Notes: generated by a model not told the origin, from the sequence alone. A DNA stretch of 50,523 nucleotides from Alcaligenaceae bacterium (GCA_947379755.1 CANCOC010000014.1:1-50523); one strand, 5' to 3'. Shown: positions 34,652 through 44,056, counted from the stretch's first letter. Numbers and translations: made by a program.

Positions 34652-35677
34652 ATGCCTTCATCCTCCATGCTACATCCCCTGCCCGTTCCCCTTGCTATCA
34701 CGATGGGGGATGCGGCGGGAATCGGGCCTGAAATCATTGTCAAGCTCCATGCCAAGGGGCTGGCTCAGCCCTGTGTGGTGTATGGCGACCTGACAAGCCT
34801 GCAACGCGCAGTGACCGCACTGGGCGCGCCTGTGCGCCTGATCGCGATTGACCGCGTGGATACGCAGGCGTTTGCACAGGCGGCGCCAGGCATTATGCTC
34901 GTACGCCCCACATTTCCCGCCCTTCCAGCAGACCTTCCAATGGGGCAGGTGGATGCGCGTGCGGGCCAGGCTGCGTACGATGCACTATGCATGGCGATTG
35001 ATGACGCAAAGCTCAAACGCGTATCAGCGATCGTGACAGCACCCTTGAACAAAGAAGCGATGCATGCGGCGGGAATTGATTTTCCGGGGCATACCGAGAT
35101 TCTTGCGCAAAGGACTCATGCCCCCCACGTTGCCATGATGCTGGTCAATGATCAGTTACGAGTCATTCTGGCCACCATTCATATTGCACTGTCACGCGTC
35201 AGCGAAACAATTACCCAGGAGCTGGAACTCCGAACGATTCAACTTGCACAACGCGCCTGCCTGGGGATGGGGATCACGCATCCGCGCATCGCGGTAGCCG
35301 GACTGAATCCGCACGCAGGTGAAAATGGAAAATTTGGCAGAGAAGATCTTGATTTCATCGCTCCAGCGATTGAGCAGGCTCAGGCACTTGGAATCCAGGC
35401 GAGCGGTCCATGGCCAGGTGACACCATTTTTATGCGGGCAAGGCGAGGAGAATTCGACATCGTCGTCGCTCAATATCACGATCAGGGTCTGATTCCGATT
35501 AAATATCTTGGCGTCGATGAAGGGGTCAATGTGACGGTGGGACTGCCCTTTGTACGCACCAGTGTGGATCATGGCACCGCATTTGATATCGCCGGAAAAG
35601 GTATCGCGGATCCGTCCTCACTCGAAACTGCGTTCAATCTTGCACTCAGTATGCTTGGCCAAAGCCGGGATAATTAA
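34652..35677 (+). CDS. pdxA: 4-hydroxythreonine-4-phosphate dehydrogenase (341 aa)
   Basis: NAD-dependent enzyme of the DXP-dependent pyridoxal phosphate pathway. Family signatures: LAITMGDAAGIGPEI at the N-terminus, ATIHIALSRV with a metal-binding His, the substrate strand VAGLNPHAGENGKFG, and the C-terminal SVDHGTAFDIAGKGIADP. Metal-ligand His residues of the GHTEIL, TIHIAL and AQYHDQGL regions are all present. Start ATG 34652 has no clear ribosome site; M6 at 34667 is an alternative. In many proteobacteria pdxA sits with surA/ksgA; here it follows the PhoH gene. Confidence 0.95.
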   Translation: MPSSSMLHPLPVPLAITMGDAAGIGPEIIVKLHAKGLAQPCVVYGDLTSLQRAVTALGAPVRLIAIDRVDTQAFAQAAPGIMLVRPTFPALPADLPMGQVDARAGQAAYDALCMAIDDAKLKRVSAIVTAPLNKEAMHAAGIDFPGHTEILAQRTHAPHVAMMLVNDQLRVILATIHIALSRVSETITQELELRTIQLAQRACLGMGITHPRIAVAGLNPHAGENGKFGREDLDFIAPAIEQAQALGIQASGPWPGDTIFMRARRGEFDIVVAQYHDQGLIPIKYLGVDEGVNVTVGLPFVRTSVDHGTAFDIAGKGIADPSSLETAFNLALSMLGQSRDN

Positions 35678-35751
35678 GAAATATTATGTTCTTTTATATC
35701 CTTCATTAAAAAAAGTTTTGGTAAAACCAGTTTAAGTATCGAAGCTAAGCT

Positions 35752-35757
35752 TATAAT
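35752..35757 (+). promoter_or_regulatory. Putative -10 (TATAAT) for the PBP7-like gene
   Basis: In the AT-rich 114-nt gap after pdxA a perfect TATAAT lies 34 nt before ATG 35792, and AGGG follows at a suitable distance from the start. No good -35 is seen 16-18 nt upstream. Confidence 0.4.
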
Positions 35758-35791
35758 TTGAATAGTTTTTATACTTTCTAGGGCACCAGGC

Positions 35792-36820
35792 ATGGGTTTT
35801 TTAACGTATTTTTCTTCACGTAAGTCGTGGCTCGCCCCTCTGGTGTGTTTGTCGTTGGCCCTGCCTATGTCAGAAGTTATAGCTCAGAGTGCCTCTGAGT
35901 CTGCAACCACAACCAAAAAACAGACTACAACCAAGCAAAAAACAACGACAACAACCAAGGCTAGTTCAACAGCAAGCAAGAAGACTACGAAGGCTAAGAC
36001 CTCGACAAAAACAAGCGCAACGCGCCCGCGTCAAACACTTATACCCAGCGCCTCCAAGGCAACTTCAATGGGCGCAGTCAGGTCAAATGTGGTGTTTGTG
36101 CAGGATCTCGCAAGCAACGCCGTGGTATTTTCACGTAATGATGAAGGTGTCAGGCCCATCGCATCCATTTCAAAACTCATGACAGCAGTCATCGTGGTCG
36201 ATGCCAATCAGAACATGAACGAAATAATCGAAGTCACTCAGGCTGACGTCGATCAAGTCAAACACAGCCGTTCAAGACTCGCTGTTGGTGCAAAACTTTC
36301 CCGTAGCGATATGTTGCATATTGCGTTGATGTCTTCAGAGAATCGCGCAGCAAATGCACTCGCACGGAATTACCCGGGTGGCATGACTGCATTTGTAGCT
36401 GCAATGAACCAGAAAGCAAAGCAGCTGGGAATGGCGCAATCTCACTTCGTTGAGCCGACTGGTCTCTCAAGTGAGAATGTTTCGACTCCACGCGACCTGG
36501 TCAAACTCATGCAGGCAGCTGCCTCACGTTCGGCCATCAGCCAGTACACCACCGACGACCAGCAAGAGGTTCGTGCCGGCAACAAGGCTCCCACCGTCTT
36601 TCGCAATACCAATGCTCTGGTGATGAATCCTGGCTGGGACATCAAAGTATCAAAGACAGGCTTCATCAATGAAGCGGGACAATGTCTTGTGATGGTTGCA
36701 CGAATCAATAATCGTGACGTGGCTATTGTTCTGTTAAATGCAGAAGGCAAAGGCACACGTGTCGTCGACGCAATGAGAATCAAGCAACTCCTGCTCTCGC
36801 AACAAGTCGCCGCGCTCTAA
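35792..36820 (+). CDS. pbpG: D-alanyl-D-alanine endopeptidase, PBP7/PbpG type (342 aa)
   Basis: Periplasmic penicillin-binding protein of the S11 family that cleaves peptidoglycan cross-links. Hydrophobic N-terminal signal segment (about residues 13-31) with a likely cleavage site after VIAQS. Residues 32-90 are an unusual tract of Thr, Lys and Ser. The catalytic domain has the three active-site motifs: SISK (SxxK, about 128-131), SSEN (SxN), and KTG in VSKTGFIN. The Thr/Lys tract is longer than in E. coli PBP7 and is probably a flexible tether. A T-rich terminator follows the gene. Confidence 0.9.
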   Translation: MGFLTYFSSRKSWLAPLVCLSLALPMSEVIAQSASESATTTKKQTTTKQKTTTTTKASSTASKKTTKAKTSTKTSATRPRQTLIPSASKATSMGAVRSNVVFVQDLASNAVVFSRNDEGVRPIASISKLMTAVIVVDANQNMNEIIEVTQADVDQVKHSRSRLAVGAKLSRSDMLHIALMSSENRAANALARNYPGGMTAFVAAMNQKAKQLGMAQSHFVEPTGLSSENVSTPRDLVKLMQAAASRSAISQYTTDDQQEVRAGNKAPTVFRNTNALVMNPGWDIKVSKTGFINEAGQCLVMVARINNRDVAIVLLNAEGKGTRVVDAMRIKQLLLSQQVAAL

Positions 36821-36870
36821 GCACACTCACCCTGCCAGATCAAGCCTGGTTGTATGACGTGACTTAAAAA

Positions 36871-36896
36871 AGGCCTGGATTCAACCAGGCCTTTTT
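36871..36896. terminator. Bidirectional terminator between the PBP7-like gene and dnaB
   Basis: Stem AGGCCTGG / CCAGGCCT around a six-base loop (36871-36892), with an A-run before and a T-run after, serving both convergent genes. Confidence 0.9.
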
Positions 36897-36921
36897 GCTG
36901 GGCGCGATGGATCCCATTCAT

Positions 36922-38307
36922 TTAATCAGAATAAAAGCCTGAGGCTGTGCCGGTGAAGTTCAGGAAGCGCGTGCTCGAACCCTGGAAGGTCAGGCGCACA
37001 GTGCCGATTGGGCCGTTACGCTGTTTGCCAATGATGATCTCGGCAGTCCCTTTATCTGGTGAGTCCGGGTTATAGACTTCGTCACGATAAATAAACAAAA
37101 TCAGATCGGCATCCTGCTCGATCGCGCCTGATTCACGCAAATCACTCATGACAGGACGCTTGTTTGGGCGCTGCTCAAGACTTCGGTTGAGCTGGGACAA
37201 GGCAATCACAGGACAGTCGAGCTCTTTGCCTAGTGCTTTGAGCGAACGACTGATCTCAGAGATTTCAGTCGCCCGGTTTTCACCGGCCGAACTCGCACCC
37301 ATCAGCTGCAAGTAATCGATTACGATCAGCCCAAGCTTGCCACACTGTCGCGCAAGACGTCTTGAACGGGCACGTACCTCTACAGAACTCAAGGCAGGCG
37401 TTTCGTCAATATAGAGTTGAGCATCCTGCATGCGTTGTACCGCATGCGTCACACGCGGCCAGTCTTCTGCAAGCAGCTTACCTGTGCGCATGCGGTGCTG
37501 ATCCAGCATCCCCACAGAACCGAGCATACGCATGGCAAGCTGGACAGCACCCATTTCCATCGAAAACACCGCCACAGGCAGTCCATGTTCGATGGCAACG
37601 TGCTCGGCAATGTTCATCGCCAGAGACGTCTTACCCATCGAAGGGCGTCCTGCAACGATGACAAGATCTCCGCCCTGCATACCAGAAGTCATTTTGTCCA
37701 GATCAGCAAAACCGGTCGGCACACCGGTCACGTCAGAGTCGCCTTCACGATGATAGAGTTCATCAATTTTGGTTACGACTTCTGAAAGCAGCGGCTGGAT
37801 TTCACGGAACCCCGCAGAAGCCTTGGCACCTTCCTGGGCGATTTTAAATACCTTGGACTCGGCCTCATCCAGTAATTGCCGCGCTTCTTTGCCTTGAGGA
37901 TTAAAGGCGGTCGCTGCGATCTCATCGGCGACGCTGACAAGCTTGCGCAGCATCGAGCGTTCACGAACGATTTCGGCATAGCGCCGGATATTGGCTGCCG
38001 ATGGTGTGTTGTGCGCCAACTGATTGATATAGATCAGACCACCGACTTCTTCGGATTTGCCCATGCTGGCAATGGATTCATGCACGGTCACCACGTCGGC
38101 TGGGCGCGACAGGTTAATCAATCGTGAAATATGGTGCCAGATCAGCTTGTGATCGTAACGATAAAAGTCATCCTCGTTGACTACATCGGTGACGCGCTCC
38201 CAGGCCGCATTATCCAGCAGCAATCCACCCAAAACAGACTGCTCTGCTTCGACAGAATGGGGGGGAACACGCAAATACTCGAGCTGGGGATCGGACGGAT
38301 TATTCAT
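36922..38307 (-). CDS. dnaB: Replicative DNA helicase (461 aa)
   Basis: Hexameric 5'-3' helicase of the replication fork. N-terminal domain (PHSVEAEQSVLGGLLLDN) for DnaG/DnaC contact, then the RecA-like domain with Walker A GRPSMGKTSLAMN (about 215-227), Walker B LIVIDYLQLM, the ALSQLNRSLE motif, and DLRESGAIEQDADL with the arginine finger region. Full length, no intein. It follows the kinase-fold gene by 7 nt and so probably shares its transcript, downstream of the ribosomal operon terminator. The end is the shared terminator with the PBP7-like gene. Confidence 0.97.
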   Translation of the reverse strand: MNNPSDPQLEYLRVPPHSVEAEQSVLGGLLLDNAAWERVTDVVNEDDFYRYDHKLIWHHISRLINLSRPADVVTVHESIASMGKSEEVGGLIYINQLAHNTPSAANIRRYAEIVRERSMLRKLVSVADEIAATAFNPQGKEARQLLDEAESKVFKIAQEGAKASAGFREIQPLLSEVVTKIDELYHREGDSDVTGVPTGFADLDKMTSGMQGGDLVIVAGRPSMGKTSLAMNIAEHVAIEHGLPVAVFSMEMGAVQLAMRMLGSVGMLDQHRMRTGKLLAEDWPRVTHAVQRMQDAQLYIDETPALSSVEVRARSRRLARQCGKLGLIVIDYLQLMGASSAGENRATEISEISRSLKALGKELDCPVIALSQLNRSLEQRPNKRPVMSDLRESGAIEQDADLILFIYRDEVYNPDSPDKGTAEIIIGKQRNGPIGTVRLTFQGSSTRFLNFTGTASGFYSD

Positions 38308-38314
38308 GTGTGAA

Positions 38315-39172
38315 TCATAACCTCTGCAGGGTCTGTGTAACGTACAAAAACCCCTGGATATCGCGCCATTTAATCGGCTCCATCAACCAGCCCGCATACT
38401 TTTTTATTTTTCCAAAGGCCTTGCCCATTCTTGCAAGTTCAGAACGTACCCCGGGATCTGGATTGGCCTGCAGATATTCCTGCAGCAGGCGATCACATAA
38501 AAGCTGGCGCTCATGCGGCGTAAATTCATGCCCCCTCAATCCTGCGATTGAGGACAGCATCTGATACACGTCATAGGCCTGGCCGAGCGGGCGAGACATC
38601 GCCTCGCCAATATTTTCTTCAAAATCCACACGCGTAATACGATCATCCATGCTCATCAAGTTTCGCAGTTGTGCTCCACCGTGCACAAAGCCTGCCTGAT
38701 GAAACTGCGCCATATCCTGAGCAACACGACGCATCCAGACCATACGGCCCGCAGGCGGGCTGCGCCGCACGAGGAAAGGCACGCCCTGCCCGACATATTC
38801 AAGCACAAGCAGGTTCGGCTCCCGATACAGAATCGCAGGCACATGACATCCAGCCCGATAAAGCTGCGTTAAACGATCACCCTCATCCTCAAGTCCATTG
38901 CGCAAAAGAACACGTGCCGAAGGACGTTCACCAAGCGCAAACCAGCAGGCCCAGGAAAGCATCCAGGACCGTAGGAATCGCACACAATAAACCATGCGGA
39001 AACCGATACTTTTACGCTGTCGCTTGACCACACACTGGGTGCTCCCGAGCGTAATGACCCATACGCCAGAACCTTCATGGGCGTGCTGGGCGAGCCATTG
39101 GTGCAGCTCTTGCTGGAATGCGAGGCGAGAATCGGTCATTGGAAGAGGATCAGAAACACAATCTATAAACAT
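38315..39172 (-). CDS. WaaP/Bud32-like kinase-fold protein with altered catalytic loop (285 aa)
   Basis: No exact family name is certain. The fold is that of a small protein or lipopolysaccharide kinase: a strand VVKRQRK with a candidate ATP-binding Lys50, a hinge LLVLEYVGQG, a catalytic-loop region FVHGGAQLRNL, and a metal loop RVDFEEN with Asp183. In a normal kinase the loop is H-x-D-x4-N; here it reads H164-G-G-A-Q-L-R-N171, so the catalytic Asp is replaced by Gly while His, Asn and the DFG-like Asp remain. It may be a pseudokinase or use another base. Start: 39172 is only 16 nt past the ribosomal operon terminator; an ATG at 39139 (MTDSRLAF) may be the true start. Upstream of dnaB by 7 nt. 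Confidence 0.75.
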   Translation of the reverse strand: MFIDCVSDPLPMTDSRLAFQQELHQWLAQHAHEGSGVWVITLGSTQCVVKRQRKSIGFRMVYCVRFLRSWMLSWACWFALGERPSARVLLRNGLEDEGDRLTQLYRAGCHVPAILYREPNLLVLEYVGQGVPFLVRRSPPAGRMVWMRRVAQDMAQFHQAGFVHGGAQLRNLMSMDDRITRVDFEENIGEAMSRPLGQAYDVYQMLSSIAGLRGHEFTPHERQLLCDRLLQEYLQANPDPGVRSELARMGKAFGKIKKYAGWLMEPIKWRDIQGFLYVTQTLQRL

Positions 39173-39193
39173 CCGTACGGATAATGCAAAAAA

Positions 39194-39222
39194 GCCGGCG
39201 AGTATGAGTCGCCGGCTTTTTT
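39194..39222. terminator. Terminator of the rpsF-priB-rpsR-rplI operon
   Basis: Perfect eight-base stem GCCGGCGA / TCGCCGGC (39194-39216) with a seven-base loop and T-runs on both sides, 18 nt after the rplI stop on the minus strand. The kinase-fold gene starts a few bases beyond it. Confidence 0.9.
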
Positions 39223-39239
39223 AAGCAGAACTTTAAAAC

Positions 39240-39695
39240 TTAGACCAGGTCACCAACAACCACAACGGCGATGCTGCTTACGACGTCAGGATGCAATGCG
39301 ATCTGAACTGGGAATTCGCCGACCATTTTGAGAGCGCCTTCAGGCAAACGCACCTGTGACTTCTCAATGCCAGCAAAACCAGCAGCAATCAGAGCTGTAG
39401 AAATATCCATGTTGGTCACTGAACCAAACAGGCGTCCATCCACACCAGCTTTCTGGCTGATCTTGAGTGAGTAACCCTCAAGACGCTCACCAATCGCTTG
39501 TGAAGCGGCAAGCTTTTCAGCCTGGATTTTTTCGAGCTCAGCACGGCGGACTTCAAACTCTTTCAGAGCAGTTTCAGTCGCACGGCGTGCTTTTTTCTGG
39601 GGGATCAGGAAATTACGGGCGTAACCATCACGCACGCGCACAACTTCACCGAGGTTGCCGACGTTAACGACTTTTTCGAGCAGAATAATTTGCAT
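39240..39695 (-). CDS. rplI: Ribosomal protein bL9 (151 aa)
   Basis: Large-subunit protein with an N-terminal RNA-binding domain ([19 protein letters not shown]), a central helix and a C-terminal domain beginning after [17 protein letters not shown]. Conserved [13 protein letters not shown] is intact. Last gene of the rpsF-priB-rpsR-rplI operon, 14 nt after rpsR, and closed by an intrinsic terminator. Confidence 0.97.
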   Translation of the reverse strand: MQIILLEKVVNVGNLGEVVRVRDGYARNFLIPQKKARRATETALKEFEVRRAELEKIQAEKLAASQAIGERLEGYSLKISQKAGVDGRLFGSVTNMDISTALIAAGFAGIEKSQVRLPEGALKMVGEFPVQIALHPDVVSSIAVVVVGDLV

Positions 39696-39709
39696 GGTAT
39701 GCCCCTGGA

Positions 39710-39982
39710 TCAGTTGTGGTTATCAGTGAAGGGCAAAAAGGCCAGGAAACGAGCACGCTTGATAGCGGTGTCGAGTTGACGCTGATAAATTGCCTTGGTG
39801 CCAGTCAAACGAGCAGGAATAATCTTGCCGTTTTCTTGGATGAAATCACGCAATGTATCGAGATCTTTGTAATCAATCTGATCAACATTGGCTGCGCTAA
39901 AGCGGCAAAATTTGCGACGCTTAAAGAGCGGGTTCTGTTGCGTGAACTTCTTTTTTTCTTTTTTCTTACCGAAGAAAGCCAT
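39710..39982 (-). CDS. rpsR: Ribosomal protein bS18 (90 aa)
   Basis: Small-subunit protein that pairs with S6. A lysine-rich N-terminus ([10 protein letters not shown]) is followed by the S18 core [21 protein letters not shown] and the RNA-binding [18 protein letters not shown] with the terminal ARFLAFLPF. The N-terminal Lys-rich stretch is the beta-proteobacterial form. Starts 12 nt after the priB stop. Confidence 0.96.
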   Translation of the reverse strand: MAFFGKKKEKKKFTQQNPLFKRRKFCRFSAANVDQIDYKDLDTLRDFIQENGKIIPARLTGTKAIYQRQLDTAIKRARFLAFLPFTDNHN

Positions 39983-39994
39983 GATATGCCTTGT

Positions 39995-40285
39995 TCAAAT
40001 TTGTTGAATTCGCTGCGCATGCAGTCTGAATCTGGGAGAATCTTTTCGAACCGGAGCTAAAAAGCCCTGAATCCGCACGTTACTGCCTAAGCCAATTGCA
40101 CCTGCCATCTGAACCAGATCTCCCATCGCGACTACGGGTAGCGCGAACGCTATACGGCGAGGAAGACCAGCTTCTGTGACTTCAGACTCATGAGAGACAA
40201 TAAACTCTAAAACTGCAACCCCGGATGGTGTGTACCGCAGGGGTGATCGTTCAAGAACCTGTCCTTCAACTTCGAGCCGATTCAC
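39995..40285 (-). CDS. priB: Primosomal replication protein N, PriB (96 aa)
   Basis: Single-strand DNA-binding OB-fold protein of the PriA-dependent restart primosome. Family segments: NRLEVEGQVLERSPLRYTPSGV, EFIVSHESEV and VRIQGFLAPVRKDSPR. Translation starts with GTG at 40285, supported by AAAGGT about seven bases upstream. Its position between rpsF and rpsR is the conserved one in beta- and gammaproteobacteria. Confidence 0.94.
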   Translation of the reverse strand: MNRLEVEGQVLERSPLRYTPSGVAVLEFIVSHESEVTEAGLPRRIAFALPVVAMGDLVQMAGAIGLGSNVRIQGFLAPVRKDSPRFRLHAQRIQQI

Positions 40286-40306
40286 GGCAGACCTTTAAGA
40301 CCTGAG

Positions 40307-40681
40307 TTACTCAGCGTCGTCAGCAACGACATCAGCAGATGCTTTACGGGCTTCGTCACGCTCAACTTGCTTCATCATGATCGAAGGCTCAGTCTGTGCA
40401 GTCTTTGTCTTGATAACAAGGTGGCGCAATACAGCGTCGTTATAGCGAAATGCGTGCTCGAGCTCATCAAGCGTTGTCTGGCCACATTCAATATTGAAGC
40501 AGACATAGTGTGCTTTGACCAGCTTCTGGATAGGGTAAGCCAATTGGCGACGACCCCAGTCTTCGAGACGATGAACCTTGCCACCTTGTGTCGTGACCAT
40601 TGCCTGGTAACGTTCGACCATTGCGGGCACTTGCTCGCTCTGGTCTGGGTGGACGATAAAAACCACTTCGTAATTGCGCAT
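40307..40681 (-). CDS. rpsF: Ribosomal protein bS6 (124 aa)
   Basis: Small-subunit protein; core [26 protein letters not shown] and the C-terminal [10 protein letters not shown] are all present, with an acidic, Ala-rich C-terminal tail. The start is ATG 40681, since AGGAG (40690-40694) is eight bases upstream; the frame stays open to 40726 but without a ribosome site. First gene of the S6 operon, preceded by a structured leader. Confidence 0.96.
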   Translation of the reverse strand: MRNYEVVFIVHPDQSEQVPAMVERYQAMVTTQGGKVHRLEDWGRRQLAYPIQKLVKAHYVCFNIECGQTTLDELEHAFRYNDAVLRHLVIKTKTAQTEPSIMMKQVERDEARKASADVVADDAE

Positions 40682-40702
40682 GCAAACTACTCCTAAGGAT
40701 GT

Positions 40703-40752
40703 CTGATGGCCTGTGCCAGTGAGCAAATCAGCTCAGCAAACCCAGCCATCAG
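40703..40752 (-). promoter_or_regulatory. Nested hairpin in the rpsF leader, candidate S6:S18 control element
   Basis: In the 152-nt dxs-rpsF gap, an eight-base perfect inverted repeat (CTGATGGC 40703-40710 and GCCATCAG 40745-40752) encloses a second stem TGAGC/GCTCA (40720-40735) with symmetric nine-base internal loop sides. It ends 8 nt before the AGGAG of rpsF. S6 operons are known to be autoregulated by S6:S18 binding to the leader; that this hairpin is the binding site is an inference. Confidence 0.5.
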
Positions 40753-40833
40753 TGGCAGCCCGCCAAGCCAGAAATCCGGTTGGTCGAGCAAGAAAGCTTT
40801 CTATTTTCGCCGATATAGGGGTTTTACGCAAGT

Positions 40834-42687
40834 TCAGGCGTAAAACCGTTCCCTGATCGAGCGTTCGATACCGGCCGCGTCCAGACCGACCCCCGCCAGG
40901 AGGGCCCCCTGCTCACCATGATCAATAAACATATCCGGCAAACCAATTTGCAGAACCGGGATAACAATGCCTGCTGCCGCAAGTGCTTCGTGTACTGCGC
41001 TGCCTGCACCGCCCATGATCGCACCCTCTTCGATCGTGACGATCCCGGCGTGCTGGGCGGCCATTTCAAGCACAAGATCATGATCGAGCGGTTTGACAAA
41101 GCGCATATCGACCAGCGTCAGGTCGAGCATTTCGGCGACAACCTGCGCTGCGGGCAAGAGTGTCCCAAAGACCAGTAGTGCAAGATTCGAACCACGCCGT
41201 CGCACAATGCCGCGTCCAACAGGCACAACCTCAAGGCCAGGCTGGACAATCGATCCGCAGCCTGCACCGCGCGGGTATCGTACCGAGGCAGGCCCCGGAT
41301 ACTGATAACAGGTCGAAAGCAGGAGCCGCGTTTCGTTTTCGTCCGAAGGCGTTGCCACTACCATATTGGGAATGCAGCGCAAGAATGCAATGTCGTAGTT
41401 GCCAGCATGCGTCGCACCATCGGCGCCGACCAGACCGGCACGATCCAGGGCAAAGGTGACATCAAGATTTTGCAGTGCCACGTCGTGAATCAGCTGATCG
41501 TAGCCTCGCTGCAAAAAGGTCGAATAGATCGCCACAACAGGCTTTTGACCCTCGCAGGCAATCCCCGCGGCAAATGTCACCGCATGCTGCTCGGCGATCC
41601 CGACATCAAAGTAGCGGGTTGGAAAACGCTGTTCAAACTCAACCATGCCACTGCCCTCGCGCATGGCGGGCGTGATTCCTATCAGCCGGGGATCATGGTC
41701 GGCCATATCAATCAGCCAGCGTCCGAATACTTGCGTGAAAGTGACTTTGGGGGTGCTGACTGACTTTTGAATACCGACAGCCGGATCAAACTTACCCGGC
41801 CCGTGATAGAGCACCGGATCGGCCTCAGCCAGTTTATAGCCCTGCCCCTTTTTGGTGACAACATGCAAAAACTGCGGCCCCTTGAGCTCACGCATATTCT
41901 GCAAGGTGGGAATCAAGGCCTCAAGGTCGTGACCATCAATCGGACCGACATAGTTAAAACCCATTTCTTCGAACAGTGTGGCTGGCGTCACCATGCCTTT
42001 GGCATGCTCTTCAAAACGTCGTGCCAGTTCAAGAACGGGTGGAACATGCTGGAGCACGGCGCGACCCACGTTTTTGGCTGCCGCATAAAACTGACCCGAC
42101 ATTAATCTGGCCAGATAACGATTCATCGCCCCGACCGGCGGGGAAATCGACATATCGTTGTCGTTGAGAATGACGAGCAAATTAATATCGGAAATGACCC
42201 CGGCATTATTCATCGCCTCAAAAGCCATTCCTGCTGTCAGTGCGCCATCGCCGATCACCGCAATGTGCTGACGCGATACGCCAGCGTTGCGTGAAGCGAC
42301 AGCCATGCCAAGAGCGGCAGAAATTGAGGTCGATGAGTGAGCCGTACCAAAGGCATCGTACTCAGATTCGCTACGTTTGGGGAAACCCGAGATTCCGCCA
42401 AACTGGCGCAGCGTGGACATGGCCTGCTTGCGGCCCGTCAGGATTTTGTGCGGATAGGACTGATGACCCACATCCCAGATGATCCGGTCATGCGGCGTGT
42501 CATACACGTAATGCAAGGCAACGGTCAGCTCGACTGTTCCCAGATTCGAGGAGAGATGCCCGCCCGTTCGGGAGACCGTTTGCAGCAAAAAGCTGCGCAA
42601 CTCATCGGCGAGGCGGACAAGTGTTCGACGATCAAGCTTCTTGAGATCGGACGGCGAGGCAATGGAATCTAAAAGTTCAGTCGACAT
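40834..42687 (-). CDS. dxs: 1-deoxy-D-xylulose-5-phosphate synthase (617 aa)
   Basis: First enzyme of the non-mevalonate isoprenoid pathway; a thiamine diphosphate transketolase-like enzyme. Evidence in order: ThDP-binding [18 protein letters not shown] (about residues 144-161, GDG motif), the pyrimidine-domain [14 protein letters not shown] with the catalytic Glu (about 368), and the C-terminal domain ending in IRERFYA. Full length. It follows ispA after 40 nt, forming an xseB-ispA-dxs run. Downstream rpsF is 152 nt away. Confidence 0.97.
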   Translation of the reverse strand: MSTELLDSIASPSDLKKLDRRTLVRLADELRSFLLQTVSRTGGHLSSNLGTVELTVALHYVYDTPHDRIIWDVGHQSYPHKILTGRKQAMSTLRQFGGISGFPKRSESEYDAFGTAHSSTSISAALGMAVASRNAGVSRQHIAVIGDGALTAGMAFEAMNNAGVISDINLLVILNDNDMSISPPVGAMNRYLARLMSGQFYAAAKNVGRAVLQHVPPVLELARRFEEHAKGMVTPATLFEEMGFNYVGPIDGHDLEALIPTLQNMRELKGPQFLHVVTKKGQGYKLAEADPVLYHGPGKFDPAVGIQKSVSTPKVTFTQVFGRWLIDMADHDPRLIGITPAMREGSGMVEFEQRFPTRYFDVGIAEQHAVTFAAGIACEGQKPVVAIYSTFLQRGYDQLIHDVALQNLDVTFALDRAGLVGADGATHAGNYDIAFLRCIPNMVVATPSDENETRLLLSTCYQYPGPASVRYPRGAGCGSIVQPGLEVVPVGRGIVRRRGSNLALLVFGTLLPAAQVVAEMLDLTLVDMRFVKPLDHDLVLEMAAQHAGIVTIEEGAIMGGAGSAVHEALAAAGIVIPVLQIGLPDMFIDHGEQGALLAGVGLDAAGIERSIRERFYA

Positions 42688-42727
42688 AACACGCTACTTA
42701 AAAATAATCGGTTTGCACAATCACGCA

Positions 42728-43636
42728 TTAGTGATTGCGCAGCACTATAAAGTCCGCAAGACCGGCAAGCAGCTGACCACTTGCACCGAGCGGTGCGATG
42801 GCATCCAGTGCCTCAGTGTGCAATTGTCCAGCAAACAGTCTCGCGCCATCCAGCCCCATCAGGCTGACATAAGTTGGTTTATTGGCCGCAGCGTCTTTTC
42901 CTGGCGTCTTGCCCAGCTGCACCGAATCGGCCGTCACATCCAGCACATCATCGACCACCTGAAACGCCAGGCCCATTGCACTCGCATACCCCTCAAGGGC
43001 CAGACTTTGCACCGGGTTCATGGCAGCAGCCAGACCTCCGAGCTTGACACTCGCCGACAGCAAGGCACCGGTCTTGAGGCGATGCATGGTTTGCAAGGCA
43101 TCACGGCTGAGTGTTTTACCCACACTTTCGAGGTCGATGGCCTGACCCCCTGCCATGCCCAGACTACCGGCCGCACGGGCAAGCACCTGTGTCGCCTGCA
43201 CGATCAGTGCAGCATCAACCGGCATCTGTGCCAGCCAGTCAAAGGCAAGAGGCTGCAGGGCATCGCCTGCCAGCAGGGCCGTCGCCTCGTCAAACTGCAC
43301 ATGCAAGGTTGGTTTACCCCGGCGCAGGGTATCGTCATCCATGCATGGCAGGTCATCATGCACCAGCGAATAGGCGTGCACCAGTTCAACCGCAGAGGCA
43401 GCCAAATCCAGCGCCTGATGCAGCGCTGGCGTCTGCTTCGCTGCACAAGCATGGCCCGCAGCATAGACGAGTGCAGCGCGCACGCGCTTGCCTCCGCCCA
43501 GCACTGCATAACGCATGGCCTGATGCAGACGGGCGGGCTGATCATGGGCAGCAGGTAATAGCTGACCAAGTACTTGCTCAATGTGCAAGGCCCTTTCGTT
43601 GAGCCATGCGGAAGATTCAAAGACGACTGAATTCAT
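42728..43636 (-). CDS. ispA: Farnesyl diphosphate synthase (302 aa)
   Basis: Condenses IPP with DMAPP and GPP to give farnesyl diphosphate, the C15 precursor of undecaprenyl, quinone and, here, HpnCDE-made squalene. Both Asp-rich motifs are present: LVHDDLPCMDDD (DDx4D, the bacterial ISPA form) near residue 92 and the second VVDDVLDVTAD near residue 225. Length is typical. Its ATG overlaps the xseB stop by 4 nt. Confidence 0.96.
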   Translation of the reverse strand: MNSVVFESSAWLNERALHIEQVLGQLLPAAHDQPARLHQAMRYAVLGGGKRVRAALVYAAGHACAAKQTPALHQALDLAASAVELVHAYSLVHDDLPCMDDDTLRRGKPTLHVQFDEATALLAGDALQPLAFDWLAQMPVDAALIVQATQVLARAAGSLGMAGGQAIDLESVGKTLSRDALQTMHRLKTGALLSASVKLGGLAAAMNPVQSLALEGYASAMGLAFQVVDDVLDVTADSVQLGKTPGKDAAANKPTYVSLMGLDGARLFAGQLHTEALDAIAPLGASGQLLAGLADFIVLRNH

Positions 43637-43935
43637 TCTGCTTCTAGAGAGTCTGTGTCAAAAGGACGCAACATACCAGCTTCTAAAACCTGTATTTGCT
43701 GTTCAGCCTGCGCCAGGCGTTGCTGACAGATACGCGTCAGCGCCACACCCCGACGATAAGCCGTCAGTGACTGTTCAAGCGCAAGTGCACCCGACTCCAT
43801 CGAGACGACAAGTGCCTCAAGTTCAGCCAGAGCGGTCTCAAAATCCTGCGGCAGGGTTGGGTCCACAAACGGTTCTGCGCCGGACGCATCATTGGATACT
43901 AAAGATTTGGTAGCTTTCGTCAAGCGAAACTCCAT
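43633..43935 (-). CDS. xseB: Exodeoxyribonuclease VII small subunit (100 aa)
   Basis: Small subunit that binds XseA to make a single-strand exonuclease. The core DFETALAELEALVVSMESGALALEQSLTAYRRG is recognisable, followed by a helix with CQQRLAQAEQQI. The N-terminal 28 residues are not conserved. No strong ribosome site precedes ATG 43935. First gene of xseB-ispA-dxs; overlaps ispA by 4 nt. Confidence 0.93.
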   Translation of the reverse strand: MEFRLTKATKSLVSNDASGAEPFVDPTLPQDFETALAELEALVVSMESGALALEQSLTAYRRGVALTRICQQRLAQAEQQIQVLEAGMLRPFDTDSLEAE

Positions 43936-44056
43936 ACTGACAGCGCAGTCAAGCGCACAATTCCAAGATTGTACGAGATCGGGCCCTCCCTATGCCTTGG
44001 GGTACAATGTTTCTTTAATGGTGATCGGCCAATCCGATTTTTCTTCGCGCCAGAAC

